DNA of 64,000 nucleotides from Winogradskyella luteola (GCF_019203985.1 NZ_JAGSPD010000012.1:26288-90287), one strand, 5' to 3'. Positions 1 through 9,381 are shown, numbered from the stretch's first letter. The notes: a model not told the origin generated them from the letters alone. Numbers and translations are program-made.

Positions 1-1158
1 TACACGGTTAATGAGCGTGAATCGCGTATGGAATATAATCCCTACAGTTTTCTTCACATTGTTAATCCTGGTTATAAATATGATCAGGAAGTCACCGGAA
101 AAGAACGTTATAAACTGGTAAAAAATAGGTATTTAGAATTTAAGGAAGATGGTATTTTTGTACAAGATGAAAAACCTAGTTTCTACATTTATAAAATTGT
201 AAACCGATATGGTCAGAAATTTAATGGTATTATAGCAACAACAAGTGCTGAAGACTACGAACGTGATGTCATTAAAAAACACGAAGATACCTTAGCCAAA
301 CGTGAGCAAACTTTTAAAACCTATCTTAAAACTGTAGGTTTTAATGCAGAACCTGTACTACTCACCTATCCAGATAATGATACTATAGCTAAAATAATAC
401 GCGAAACTCAAAAAGGCCATGCCGAGTTTGAGTTTACCATGACTTACAGAGACACTCACTATCTTTGGAAAATTGACAATAAGGATACCATTGCAACTAT
501 ACAAAAAGAATTTGAAAAAATGGAAACCATCTATATTGCAGATGGTCACCATCGCTCTTCATCCTCGTATCTTTTGTATAAAGACGAAAAAGGGAGAAAT
601 CCCAGTCATAATGGAACGGAGTCATACAACTTTTTTATGTCATATCTCATTCCAGAATCTGATTTGGTAATCCATGAGTTTAATCGTTTGATTAAAGACC
701 TAAACGGCTTAACTAAAGAAGAGTTTCTTATAAAGTTAGATGAAGGCTACCGTATAGAAAACCGCGGCTTAATGCCCTACAACCCGTCAAAACCACATCA
801 TTTTAGCATGTATTTAGATGGTGAGTTCTACTCTTTATATTTGCGAAAAACCAACTACCAATTTAAAACTGCGTTAGATGCGTTAGATGCGCAATTACTC
901 TATAAAACCATTCTACGACCTATTCTCGGTATACACGATTTACGAAACGATGACCGTATAGAATACGTTAATGGAAAGCATGAAATGATTACCATTAAAA
1001 GTAGTGTTGATAGTGGCGAATTTATGGTAGGTTTTGGTATGTGTCCTTCAAACGTTCAGCAAATGAAGCAAATTGCAAATGAAGGTTTAAAAATGCCGCC
1101 AAAGAGTACTTATATTTTACCAAAACTAAGAAGCGCAATTACGATTTATGAGTATTAA
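1..1158 (+). CDS. DUF1015 family protein (5' end cut by window edge)
   Basis: The frame is open from base 1 and reads YTVNERESR before the first ATG at 28, so that ATG is internal and the true start lies left of the window. The sequence matches the DUF1015 family: the NPYSFLHIVNPG segment near the start and the family hallmark IADGHHR about halfway (bases 535-555). In Bacteroidota this gene usually follows the serine biosynthesis genes serC and serA, which suggests a link to serine metabolism, but I know of no proven reaction. No signal peptide or membrane segment is visible, so a cytoplasmic location is likely. It is followed 61 bases later by yggS on the same strand. Family call is firm; function is unknown. 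Confidence 0.85.
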   Translation, partial: YTVNERESRMEYNPYSFLHIVNPGYKYDQEVTGKERYKLVKNRYLEFKEDGIFVQDEKPSFYIYKIVNRYGQKFNGIIATTSAEDYERDVIKKHEDTLAKREQTFKTYLKTVGFNAEPVLLTYPDNDTIAKIIRETQKGHAEFEFTMTYRDTHYLWKIDNKDTIATIQKEFEKMETIYIADGHHRSSSSYLLYKDEKGRNPSHNGTESYNFFMSYLIPESDLVIHEFNRLIKDLNGLTKEEFLIKLDEGYRIENRGLMPYNPSKPHHFSMYLDGEFYSLYLRKTNYQFKTALDALDAQLLYKTILRPILGIHDLRNDDRIEYVNGKHEMITIKSSVDSGEFMVGFGMCPSNVQQMKQIANEGLKMPPKSTYILPKLRSAITIYEY

Positions 1159-1219
1159 AAAGTAGACCTGTCAAATACTAGATCGTAGATAATAGACTAT
1201 AGACTTTTTTGAACTAAAA

Positions 1220-1882
1220 ATGAACATCGAACAAAACCTAAATAATATAAATTCGAGCATACCAAAAGATGTAACCCTTGTTGCCGTCTCTAAAACCAAA
1301 CCTGTAAGTGACTTAATGGAAGCATACAATGCTGGTCAACGCGTTTTTGGGGAAAACAAAATACAGGAAATGGTTGAAAAGTACGAGCAAATGCCAAAGG
1401 ATATCCAATGGCACATGATTGGTCACGTTCAACGTAACAAGGTGAAGTACATGGCTGAGTTTGTAAATCTAATTCATGGTGTGGATAGCTTAAAACTATT
1501 AAAAGAAATCAATAAGCAAGCAAAAAAGCACGATAGGGTTATAAACTGTTTGCTTCAAATTAAAATTGCCGAAGAAGACAGTAAATTTGGTATGTCTGCG
1601 GAAGATGCTTCGACCCTACTTCAATCTGAAACGTTTTCAGAATTAAAAAATATAAGTATTGTTGGGGTAATGGGAATGGCAACATTCACTTATGACACGA
1701 AGCAAATTGAAAATGAATTCACACTTCTAAAAACTACGTTTGATAAACTCAAAATTCAAAATCCAAAACTCAAAATTATAAGTATGGGCATGAGTGGAGA
1801 CTACCAATTAGCAATTGATTGTGGAAGCACCATGATTAGAGTTGGAAGTCGTATATTTGGTGCAAGAAATTATAATAATTAG
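1220..1882 (+). CDS. yggS: YggS/PLPBP family pyridoxal-phosphate homeostasis protein
   Basis: This 220-residue protein has the whole YggS layout of a single PLP-binding TIM barrel without the second domain of alanine racemase. The PLP lysine is in VAVSKTKP (Lys25). Other family signatures are FGENKIQE, WHMIGHVQRNK, KFGM, VMGMAT, the phosphate-binding SMGMSGDY and the final GSTMIRVGSRIFG. Members bind PLP without a known catalytic reaction and buffer free PLP and amino acid pools. Length is normal for the family. It sits just downstream of the DUF1015 gene, a common flavobacterial arrangement. Confidence 0.95.
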   Translation: MNIEQNLNNINSSIPKDVTLVAVSKTKPVSDLMEAYNAGQRVFGENKIQEMVEKYEQMPKDIQWHMIGHVQRNKVKYMAEFVNLIHGVDSLKLLKEINKQAKKHDRVINCLLQIKIAEEDSKFGMSAEDASTLLQSETFSELKNISIVGVMGMATFTYDTKQIENEFTLLKTTFDKLKIQNPKLKIISMGMSGDYQLAIDCGSTMIRVGSRIFGARNYNN

Positions 1883-1884
1883 CC

Positions 1885-1920
1885 TTAAGTCGCAGTTAAA
1901 ATTTTCTGTATTCGACTTAA
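1885..1920. repeat. Inverted repeat between yggS and the exonuclease gene
   Basis: TTAAGTCG at 1885-1892 is the exact reverse complement of CGACTTAA at 1913-1920. Inside it CAG (1893-1895) can pair with CTG (1906-1908), extending the stem with a bulge. There is no T-tract after it (caaaaataaaa follows), so it is not a typical terminator. It lies 18 bases before the proposed start of the next gene and could be an operator or a leader hairpin; that role is inference. Confidence 0.5.
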
Positions 1921-1938
1921 CAAAAATAAAATAATAGT

Positions 1939-3309
1939 ATCTACGCAATACTAGACATAGAGACTACAGGCGGTAAGTACAATGAAGAAGGTATTACTGA
2001 GATTGCCATTTATCGATTTGACGGTCATGAGGTTAAAGACCAATTTATTTCATTAGTCAACCCTGAGCGCGAAATTCAGCCTTTTGTTGTAAACCTCACA
2101 GGTATAAACTCTAAAATGCTTCGAAACGCCCCCAAGTTTTACGAAGTTGCAAAACGTATTGTAGAGATTACTGAGGGTTGTATTGTTGTTGCGCACAATT
2201 CATCTTTTGATTATAGAATCCTCAAAACAGAGTTTAAACGTTTAGGCTTCCCTTTTAAACGTAAAACACTATGCACTGTTGAGCTTTCGCAACAACTTAT
2301 GCCAGGTATGGAATCTTACAGCTTGGGGAAATTAACAAGGGCTTTGGGCATTCCTGTTAGTGATAGACACAGAGCCAATGGAGATGCTATGGCTACTGTA
2401 AAACTTTTCAAAATGCTGCTGAATAAAGATTTGGAGAAGGCCATTATTAAAAGCGCTGTTAAAATTGAAAAGAAGTCTAAGCTTGCTCCCAACTTAAAAG
2501 AGATTATTGAAGAGCTTCCATCTGCAACGGGTGTATACTATATACATAATGAAAAAGGTGAAATTATATACATTGGCAAAAGCAACAATATAAAAAAACG
2601 TATAATACAACATTTTACCGGCACAAGTTCTAAGTCCAAAAAAATCCAAGCCTTGGTTAGTGCAGTAACCTACGAAAAAACAGGTAGTGAACTAGCAGCA
2701 CTGTTAAAAGAAAGTGAGGAAATAAAAAAGAACAAACCTATTTTCAATCGTGCTTTGCGAAGAAGTATTTTTACACACGCTCTATACAGTTTTATTGATG
2801 AGAATGGCTATATTAATATAAAAATAGATAAAGCCGATAATAATGTGCCGGCTATAACAACATTCAGTACCAGATCTAGCGGGAAACATTTTATATTTAA
2901 AATTGCTGAGGATTACAGGTTATGCCATAAGTTAACGGGTATAGATACCACTAAAACAAGCTGCTTTAAATTTGATGTGAAAGAATGTTTGGGAGCATGT
3001 GTAAATAAAGAATCTCCCGAAGTCTATAATGAGCGTGTTAATATGCTAATAACAAAATATAGCTACGAAAATAAAAATATGCTCATTATCGATAAAGGCA
3101 GGGATATTGATGAAAAGAGTGTTTACCTAATAGAAAATGGCATCTTCAAAGGTATGGGGTATTTTGACCTTAACCATCAGATAAATAATAGAGCTATTTT
3201 AGCCTCCCTCATAACACCAATGCAAAATGACAGAGACACACAGCATATCATTCAAAGTTATATGCGTCGAAATAAAAGATTAAAAATTGTAGAACTCCAA
3301 AATCAATGA
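1939..3309 (+). CDS. DnaQ-like 3'-5' exonuclease fused to GIY-YIG (UvrC/Cho-like) nuclease
   Basis: The first ATG in frame is at 2116, but the same open frame continues upstream to a stop at 1927-1929 and encodes YAILDIETTGG, the exonuclease ExoI motif (Asp6 and Glu8 if counted from 1939). I therefore place the start at the ATC codon 1939-1941, directly before the conserved Tyr; no ATG, GTG or TTG is available there. ExoII is HNSSFDYRIL and ExoIII is HRANGD. The GIY-YIG domain follows (ATGVYYI ... IIYIGKSNN), then a UvrC-like cysteine segment ending CLGAC. Proteins of this architecture are epsilon-like exonuclease/UvrC-N fusions presumed to act in DNA repair. Its stop overlaps the next gene by four bases. 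If translation really began at 2116 the catalytic ExoI acids would be lost. Confidence 0.8.
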   Translation: MYAILDIETTGGKYNEEGITEIAIYRFDGHEVKDQFISLVNPEREIQPFVVNLTGINSKMLRNAPKFYEVAKRIVEITEGCIVVAHNSSFDYRILKTEFKRLGFPFKRKTLCTVELSQQLMPGMESYSLGKLTRALGIPVSDRHRANGDAMATVKLFKMLLNKDLEKAIIKSAVKIEKKSKLAPNLKEIIEELPSATGVYYIHNEKGEIIYIGKSNNIKKRIIQHFTGTSSKSKKIQALVSAVTYEKTGSELAALLKESEEIKKNKPIFNRALRRSIFTHALYSFIDENGYINIKIDKADNNVPAITTFSTRSSGKHFIFKIAEDYRLCHKLTGIDTTKTSCFKFDVKECLGACVNKESPEVYNERVNMLITKYSYENKNMLIIDKGRDIDEKSVYLIENGIFKGMGYFDLNHQINNRAILASLITPMQNDRDTQHIIQSYMRRNKRLKIVELQNQ

Positions 3310-5249
3310 AATTAAAACTTAACCTCTTAGCTTTAACAATCTCCCTTTTTTCTTTTTCCCAAGATTATAGCGTTTCAATGTCAGTTACCAAAAGTGATCT
3401 CGAACTGAATCATTATTCTAAGGACTCTACTGCAAATGCTTTGGTTATATACGACCATGGAAACAGTCTTGTAGATGAAGACACCTTTTGGCTAAGGTTT
3501 CAAGTAAAAAGAAAAATAAAAATCTTAAAAGCTGAAGGCCTAAAAGAAGGGGAAATAGAAGTACGGCTCTACAAAGGAAAATCCTCTAAAGAGAAAATTA
3601 GAAACATTAAGGCAGCCACATATAATTTAGAAAATAAAATTATAGTAAAAGATGTTTTAAAACCTTCTGCAATATTTGAAGAGGAAAATGAAAACTACAT
3701 TTTGGTAAAGTTTGTTTTGCCCAAGGTAAAGGTAGGAAGTGTAATAACTTACAGCTATGAAACCCAATCGCGATTCATGGCCAAATTTCAACCTTGGTAT
3801 TTTCAGGGGGCAAACCCAGTACTCTATAGTGAATATAATACAAGCATACCTGGTAATTACGAATATCATATAAAATTGGTTGGAAATATTCCTCTTGAAA
3901 CGAACGACCAAACAGTAAAAAAAGATTGTATCTACCTCAATGGGGGAGCATCGGCGAATTGTGCAGTTGCAAAGTATGTTATGAAAAACATACCTGCCTA
4001 CAAACCTGAAGGATTCACCACTACCGCATTAAATTATATAGCTAGAATTGAGTACGAGCTAAGTGTCATTAGACGATTTAACGGTAGTGTGGAAAGGTTA
4101 ACCAAAACATGGGACTATGTTGACAAAGAATTAAAAACCGATAGTGATTTTGGTAAGCAGATAAGTAAAAAAAGTTTAATAAAAAATATACTTCCAAGTG
4201 GTATATCGTCTAAAGATAATCAACTAGAAAAGGCAAAAGCCATAAGACAGTTTGTAGTAGATAATTTTAAGTGGAATGGAAAATATGAGCGGTACGATGT
4301 ATCAGTAAAAGAATTATTGAAAGAAAAAGTTGGTAGCGTATTTGAAATTAACCTGCTTCTTGAGAATTTACTAAGTAGTGAAGGCTATAAAGTATATCCA
4401 ATACTGATATCAACACGAAACAATGGATTACCAACTAAAATCTTCCCGGTTTTAACAGATTTTAATTATGTAATTCTAAAAACCACTATTGATGGCAAAG
4501 ATTATTATTTGGATGCCACAGAACAATACATACCATTTGGTGAGCTCCCGTTCAGGTGCCTTAATCAATACGGACGATTAATGGATTTTGAAAACGGAAG
4601 TTACTGGGAAAATATTACTGTAAAAAAACATTCATTAAGACATCATAAAGTTAATATGACGTTTCAGGACGATATGTTCCTTGGTACTATAGACAGTAAA
4701 TTTACAGGATATCATGCGCATAGTTTAAAACGTATCTGTACAGAAAGTCCACAAGCTTATCTCGAACAGAAGGTAAATGCCAATCCAAACATAAAAATAA
4801 AGGCACACGATATTTCAAATTTTGATAAGAGCGAATACGATTTTCAAGAAACTATTGAAATCGCTATGGAACCTGAAATCATTGGTAATAAGATTTATTT
4901 AAATCCGTTTGTATTTAAATTTTTTAAAGAAAATCCTTTTAAGTTACAAGAACGTACTTACCCAATAGACTTTGGGTATAAGGACATCTATACTTATGCC
5001 ATGAAATTAGAATTAGGTGAAAATCTAAGTGTAACAGAAACCCCTAAAGATATTAATCATAAATTACCTAACAATTCCGGATCATTTACATGTAGCGTAA
5101 AGCAACTGGACAATCACCTTACAATATATTTTAGAATAAAGTTTGATAATGCAATCTACGTTCCGCAATTTTATGATTACTTAAAGGACTTTATGAGTGA
5201 AATTGTTGAAACTCAAAATAACGCCTTAATTGTTTTAGAAAAACAATAG
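3306..5249 (+). CDS. DUF3857 / transglutaminase-fold exported protein
   Basis: A 647-residue protein with an N-terminal signal peptide (MKLKLNLLALTISLFSFSQ), a DUF3857 region of about residues 50-230 and a transglutaminase-like core of about 300-420. In the core the usual catalytic Cys position (G-N-C in active members) reads G-S-V (KEKVGSVFEIN), and the usual His before the second strand is Tyr (DFNYVIL), whereas the Asp segment YYLDATE is kept. The fold is therefore probably present but the peptidase-type triad is not. It overlaps the exonuclease gene by ATGA, indicating co-transcription. Location should be periplasm or outer surface. Role unknown. Confidence 0.8.
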   Translation: MKLKLNLLALTISLFSFSQDYSVSMSVTKSDLELNHYSKDSTANALVIYDHGNSLVDEDTFWLRFQVKRKIKILKAEGLKEGEIEVRLYKGKSSKEKIRNIKAATYNLENKIIVKDVLKPSAIFEEENENYILVKFVLPKVKVGSVITYSYETQSRFMAKFQPWYFQGANPVLYSEYNTSIPGNYEYHIKLVGNIPLETNDQTVKKDCIYLNGGASANCAVAKYVMKNIPAYKPEGFTTTALNYIARIEYELSVIRRFNGSVERLTKTWDYVDKELKTDSDFGKQISKKSLIKNILPSGISSKDNQLEKAKAIRQFVVDNFKWNGKYERYDVSVKELLKEKVGSVFEINLLLENLLSSEGYKVYPILISTRNNGLPTKIFPVLTDFNYVILKTTIDGKDYYLDATEQYIPFGELPFRCLNQYGRLMDFENGSYWENITVKKHSLRHHKVNMTFQDDMFLGTIDSKFTGYHAHSLKRICTESPQAYLEQKVNANPNIKIKAHDISNFDKSEYDFQETIEIAMEPEIIGNKIYLNPFVFKFFKENPFKLQERTYPIDFGYKDIYTYAMKLELGENLSVTETPKDINHKLPNNSGSFTCSVKQLDNHLTIYFRIKFDNAIYVPQFYDYLKDFMSEIVETQNNALIVLEKQ

Positions 5250-5272
5250 TATTACTTTTCGTATTTTTAAAC

Positions 5273-6151
5273 GTGGAAAAAACCAATAGACATAACTGGA
5301 AAAGCAAACTCCATGAAATAATTTATGAAGCAGATACACCTGCTGGTAAACTATTTGATATACTATTACTAATATTTATCTTGTTAAGTATTGTTTTAGT
5401 AATGCTAGAGAGCGTTAACAATATTGATAAAAAATATCATGATATTTTATATTTTGGAGAATGGTTTGTCACGATTTTATTTTCCATCGAGTACATTCTT
5501 AGAATAATTAGTGTAAAAAAACCATTTAAATATATTTTTAGTTTCTTCGGGATTATAGATTTTCTCTCTACAATACCTTTGTATTTCACCTTTTTGTTTG
5601 GAGGAACTCCAGCTTTAGTTACACTAAGAGCATTACGACTACTAAGAGTTTTCAGAATTTTAAAATTAGCAAGATATTTAGGAGCTTCTAATCAACTTAA
5701 AGATTCCATAATTGCAAGTCGCGTAAAGATATTTGTCTTCCTCTTTGCTGTGATGGTATCCTCTATAATATTTGGAACTATAATGTATTTGGTTGAAGGT
5801 GAGGAAAACGGCTTTACTAATATTCCTAAAAGTGTATATTGGTGTATTGTTACCCTTACAACTGTAGGTTTTGGTGATATTGCGCCCAATACGGCATTAG
5901 GGCAGTTTATTACCACAATAATTATGATTTTAGGTTATGGAATCATAGCAGTACCAACAGGGATTGTATCTGCGGAATACGCTAAAAACGCTAACAAAGA
6001 CACTGAGAAAAAAGGTGATGAGGAATTAGAGGATGCCGATCTGGTTGAAGTACACACCAACTCGCAATGCTGTATTAATTGTTTGGCCGAAAAACATCAG
6101 GATGGTGCTGAATTCTGCCACAAATGTGGATGCAAATTACATCATGACTAA
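5273..6151 (+). CDS. Voltage-gated potassium channel (Kv-like) with C-terminal zinc ribbon
   Basis: GTG start (5273); 292 residues. Six membrane segments can be seen: S1 about 27-47, S2 60-80, S3 88-108, an arginine-rich S4 (RALRLLRVFRILKLARYL, about 118-135), S5 150-172 and S6 about 210-232, with the selectivity filter TTVGFGD at 196-202. This is the KvAP/Kv ion-transport family, inner membrane, moving K+ in response to voltage. The cytoplasmic tail carries C267-x2-C270 and C282-x2-C285, a zinc-ribbon-like pair that is not part of the channel core. The last eight bases overlap the start of miaA. Confidence 0.92.
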   Translation: MEKTNRHNWKSKLHEIIYEADTPAGKLFDILLLIFILLSIVLVMLESVNNIDKKYHDILYFGEWFVTILFSIEYILRIISVKKPFKYIFSFFGIIDFLSTIPLYFTFLFGGTPALVTLRALRLLRVFRILKLARYLGASNQLKDSIIASRVKIFVFLFAVMVSSIIFGTIMYLVEGEENGFTNIPKSVYWCIVTLTTVGFGDIAPNTALGQFITTIIMILGYGIIAVPTGIVSAEYAKNANKDTEKKGDEELEDADLVEVHTNSQCCINCLAEKHQDGAEFCHKCGCKLHHD

Positions 6152-7046
6152 TACGCTTATTTCTATTGTTGGCCCAACTGCTATCGGCAAAACAGCCTTA
6201 AGTATAAAATTGGCTCAACATTTTAACTCGGAAATTATTTCAGCAGATTCACGACAGTTCTATAAAGAAATGAACATTGGTACAGCTGTACCTTCAAAAG
6301 AAGAACTAAAGGCCGCAGAACATCATTTCATTCAGCATAAGTCAATAGAAGACTATTACAATGTTGGCGATTTTGAACGCGATGCGATTGCTTTAATATC
6401 TACAATTCATAAACATAACCCTGTCGCTATAATGGTTGGCGGTTCTGGTCTATACGTAAAAGCCGTAACCAAAGGTCTGGATTATTTTCCTGAAGTTGAT
6501 ACTGCGGTTAGAACCACACTGAATGCTAATCTAAAATCTGAGGGATTGCAACACCTACAACAACAATTAAAATTTTTGGATAAAAAAGCTTATGACACCA
6601 TTGCCATAGATAACCCGCAACGTCTTATAAGAGCTTTAGAAATATGTATAGGTACAGGCAAGGCGTATTCTTTATTTTTAACCAATTCTGAAAAGACTCG
6701 TAATTTTAAAACTATAACTATTGGACTAAATGCCGAACGTTCTATTATTTACGATAGGATTAACCAGCGTGTGGATATTATGATGGAAAATGGTTTGCTT
6801 GAAGAAGCCAAACAGTTATTTCCGTATAAGCATTTAAATGCGCTAAATACTGTTGGTTATAAAGAATTATTTAATCATTTTGAAGGAAACCACACCTTAG
6901 ATTTTGCCATATCCGAAATAAAAAAGAATACAAGACGCTTTGCCAAGCGACAACTCACTTGGTTTAAAAAAGATAGTTCTATAAAATGGTTTGATTATGA
7001 AACAGATATCAATGAAATTATCCGTTTCGTTGAAGAAAAGCTATAA
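6144..7046 (+). CDS. miaA: tRNA dimethylallyltransferase MiaA
   Basis: A 300-residue protein that transfers dimethylallyl to A37 of tRNAs reading UNN codons. The P-loop GPTAIGKT is at the N-terminus, followed by the substrate motif ISADSRQFYKEMNIGTA, GGSGLYVKAV and DNPQRLIRALEI, all family signatures. The frame is open upstream to 6033, but that stretch lies inside the channel gene in another frame and has no homology, so ATG 6144 is the start. It overlaps the channel gene by eight bases, so translation is probably coupled. A bidirectional terminator follows. Confidence 0.97.
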   Translation: MTNTLISIVGPTAIGKTALSIKLAQHFNSEIISADSRQFYKEMNIGTAVPSKEELKAAEHHFIQHKSIEDYYNVGDFERDAIALISTIHKHNPVAIMVGGSGLYVKAVTKGLDYFPEVDTAVRTTLNANLKSEGLQHLQQQLKFLDKKAYDTIAIDNPQRLIRALEICIGTGKAYSLFLTNSEKTRNFKTITIGLNAERSIIYDRINQRVDIMMENGLLEEAKQLFPYKHLNALNTVGYKELFNHFEGNHTLDFAISEIKKNTRRFAKRQLTWFKKDSSIKWFDYETDINEIIRFVEEKL

Positions 7047-7081
7047 AACAAAATCCGACCTAAAAGCCGGGTTTTGTTTTA
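7044..7081. terminator. Bidirectional intrinsic terminator between miaA and rprY
   Basis: AAAACAAAA on the left pairs with the right-hand GTTTTGTTTT, enclosing a G/C-containing middle (CCGACC and GCCGGG). It lies between two converging genes, with a run of T on each strand, so it can serve both. Confidence 0.75.
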
Positions 7082-7088
7082 ATTATCT

Positions 7089-7793
7089 TTATTTGTTAAT
7101 TACCAACCTAAAGCCTTCGCCATGAATATTCAGTATTTCTACTTTTGGGTCTGGCTTTAAGTATTTACGGAGTTTAGCGATATAAACATCCATACTACGA
7201 GATGTAAAATAATTGTCATCTCTCCATATTTTTGTCAATGCTAATTCTCTTGGCATTAAATCATTTTCGTGAAGTGCCAATAAGCGTAACAATTCATTTT
7301 CTTTTGGTGATAACTTAGTTGGCTCACCTCCATCAAACTTTAAAAAACGAAGTTTAGAATTTAAATCGAAACGTCCGATTTTAAATTCAAATTGTTTACT
7401 ATCAGCAACACTATCGGTAGCTTTGCGCTGCATAATAGCTTTTATTTTCATTAACAAGACTTCGCTATCAAATGGTTTGTTGAGATAATCGTCTGCTCCA
7501 ACCTTATAGCCTTTTAGTACATCTTCCTTCATTGCCTTAGCTGTTAAGAAGATAATTGGAACATCTGTATTTTTTTCACGGATTTCTTTTGCTAAGGTAA
7601 ACCCGTCTTTATATGGCATCATTACATCCAAGATGCAAAGGTCGTAATCGTCTTTTTTGAACTTCTCAAAACCTTCCATTCCATTCTTGGCATGGACAAC
7701 GTCGTAATCGTTCATCATTAAATAATCTTTTAAGACTGTTCCGAAATTTGGATCGTCTTCTACCAAAAGAATTTTCTTGTTTTGTTCTTCCAT
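7089..7793 (-). CDS. rprY: OmpR-family response regulator, RprY-like
   Basis: A 234-residue regulator with a receiver domain at about 7-122 and a winged-helix DNA-binding domain at about 135-232. Acidic pocket VEDD (13-14), phosphoacceptor Asp56 in LDVMMPYKDG, Thr84 and Lys106 (NKPF) are all present. The effector half has the OmpR signature (LSPKENELLRLL ... SRSMDVYIAKLRKYL ... GEGFRLV). It lies nine bases downstream of the histidine kinase gene on the same strand. It best resembles the RprY line of Bacteroidota. Direct GTTAAA repeats upstream of rprX and degP may be its binding sites (inference). Confidence 0.9.
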   Translation of the reverse strand: MEEQNKKILLVEDDPNFGTVLKDYLMMNDYDVVHAKNGMEGFEKFKKDDYDLCILDVMMPYKDGFTLAKEIREKNTDVPIIFLTAKAMKEDVLKGYKVGADDYLNKPFDSEVLLMKIKAIMQRKATDSVADSKQFEFKIGRFDLNSKLRFLKFDGGEPTKLSPKENELLRLLALHENDLMPRELALTKIWRDDNYFTSRSMDVYIAKLRKYLKPDPKVEILNIHGEGFRLVINK

Positions 7794-7802
7794 AATTCGT
7801 TT

Positions 7803-9377
7803 TTATGATATTAACGGTAGCTTTATAATAAAAGTACTACCTTTTCCTTTTTCACTTTCTACTGATATATAACCTTGATGGTCATCTACTATTCGTTTTA
7901 CATAAGCTAAACCAAGCCCATGACCTTTTACATTATGTACATTACCTGTGTGTTCTCTATAGAATTTTTCGAACACACGCTTGGCAACTTGCTTGCTCAT
8001 ACCATTACCTTTATCGGCAATTTTGAGTATAATATTGTTACCAACATTTTCACTAGACACATCAATCTTTGGTGCATCATCTGAATATTTAATGGCATTA
8101 TCCAATATGTTTACGATTACATTTGTAAAATGTGTTTCGTTTGCCAAAACTGATGACTTTGCAGCATTTAAATATGTTTTCACATACCCTTTTCTATCTT
8201 CAACTATCAATTCTACATGGGTTATTGCATCTTCGATTAGGTCGTGCAACTTAATACGTTCCTTACTAATATTTAACTCGTTCTTTTCTAACTTAGATAT
8301 TCGTAATACATTCTCTACTTGAGCATGCATACGTTTATTTTCATCCTTAATCATACCCAAATAACGCTTCACCTTATCTTGATCTCCGATTATTTTTGGA
8401 TTTCTAATAGCATCTAACGCTAAATTTATTGTAGCAATCGGTGTCTTAAACTCATGCGTCATATTATTAATAAAATCCGTTTTTATCTGAGATATTTTTC
8501 GCTGTTTTATCAATTGGTGTATCGCACTAGAAAACGCCAAAATAATTATACCTGTAAAAATAATTGACAATACCACCATTGGCAATATTGAGGATATTAA
8601 GTACTTTTTCCTATCTGGAAAATCCACATACAATGTATAATTGCTTTCATTATTATTATCTAAAAATACAGGTATACCAACAGTTGTTTCTTTATCCATA
8701 CTAAAATTTAGTGTCTGGATTTTTGTAGCTAGATCATCGTCATATATGGCAAATTCAAAATCTAAATCCACCCCTTCACTATGCAATTCACGTTCGAGCA
8801 AAACCTCAACGTGAGGGGCAGAAACTCTTTTGTGTATTGGCACATCCTTGAGCAGTGTTTTAAATGAAGTCTCATAGCTCTGCTTATCGATTAAAGGTAA
8901 CTTAGAAAACTCCACCAAACGTCGTTGAGGCTTAATCCCCAACTCACTTCCATCTAACCTCGATTTGTTGTAGTACTCCGTAACACGTTCATTAGTAAAA
9001 CTACTTATATCTATGCTGTCTGCATCAATTTCAAAGAACAATGAGGGCACTTTAAAGCGTTCCTCCAAAACCGTATTTCTATGAATTATGGTTTCATCAT
9101 TCACATCATCTTCAGTGGTAATGTATAGTTGCCTAATTATGGTAGAATCAGGCTCTTTGTTGTTAGCAATAAAAGGTTGAATTAAACTGTGATATTTCTT
9201 AATTTCGAATTCTTCAATATCTCTCGAAACAAAACTAAGTGCTCGCGTAACACTTAACGTAAAATTCTTCTCCTCATTTTCTAAACTATTATTTATAAAA
9301 AATGATTGCACAAATATTATACCAATGAGCGATAGGCTCATTAATACCACCAATAAGATGAATAGCTTTCTGCCCAT
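7803..9377 (-). CDS. rprX: Sensor histidine kinase, RprX-like
   Basis: A 524-residue inner-membrane kinase. One membrane helix at about 4-27, a periplasmic sensor region of about 28-265 rich in charged residues, a second helix at about 268-290, then HisKA with the H-box HEFKTPIATINLALDAI and an HATPase domain with N-box (NVIVNILDNAIKYS), G1 (DKGNGM) and G2 (GHGLGLAYV). It should phosphorylate the adjacent RprY. A clean TAnnTTTG promoter element ends only four bases before the ATG, so the mRNA may be leaderless. Phased GTTAAA repeats cover the promoter, consistent with autoregulation. Confidence 0.92.
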   Translation of the reverse strand: MGRKLFILLVVLMSLSLIGIIFVQSFFINNSLENEEKNFTLSVTRALSFVSRDIEEFEIKKYHSLIQPFIANNKEPDSTIIRQLYITTEDDVNDETIIHRNTVLEERFKVPSLFFEIDADSIDISSFTNERVTEYYNKSRLDGSELGIKPQRRLVEFSKLPLIDKQSYETSFKTLLKDVPIHKRVSAPHVEVLLERELHSEGVDLDFEFAIYDDDLATKIQTLNFSMDKETTVGIPVFLDNNNESNYTLYVDFPDRKKYLISSILPMVVLSIIFTGIIILAFSSAIHQLIKQRKISQIKTDFINNMTHEFKTPIATINLALDAIRNPKIIGDQDKVKRYLGMIKDENKRMHAQVENVLRISKLEKNELNISKERIKLHDLIEDAITHVELIVEDRKGYVKTYLNAAKSSVLANETHFTNVIVNILDNAIKYSDDAPKIDVSSENVGNNIILKIADKGNGMSKQVAKRVFEKFYREHTGNVHNVKGHGLGLAYVKRIVDDHQGYISVESEKGKGSTFIIKLPLIS

Positions 9378-9381
9378 TAGC

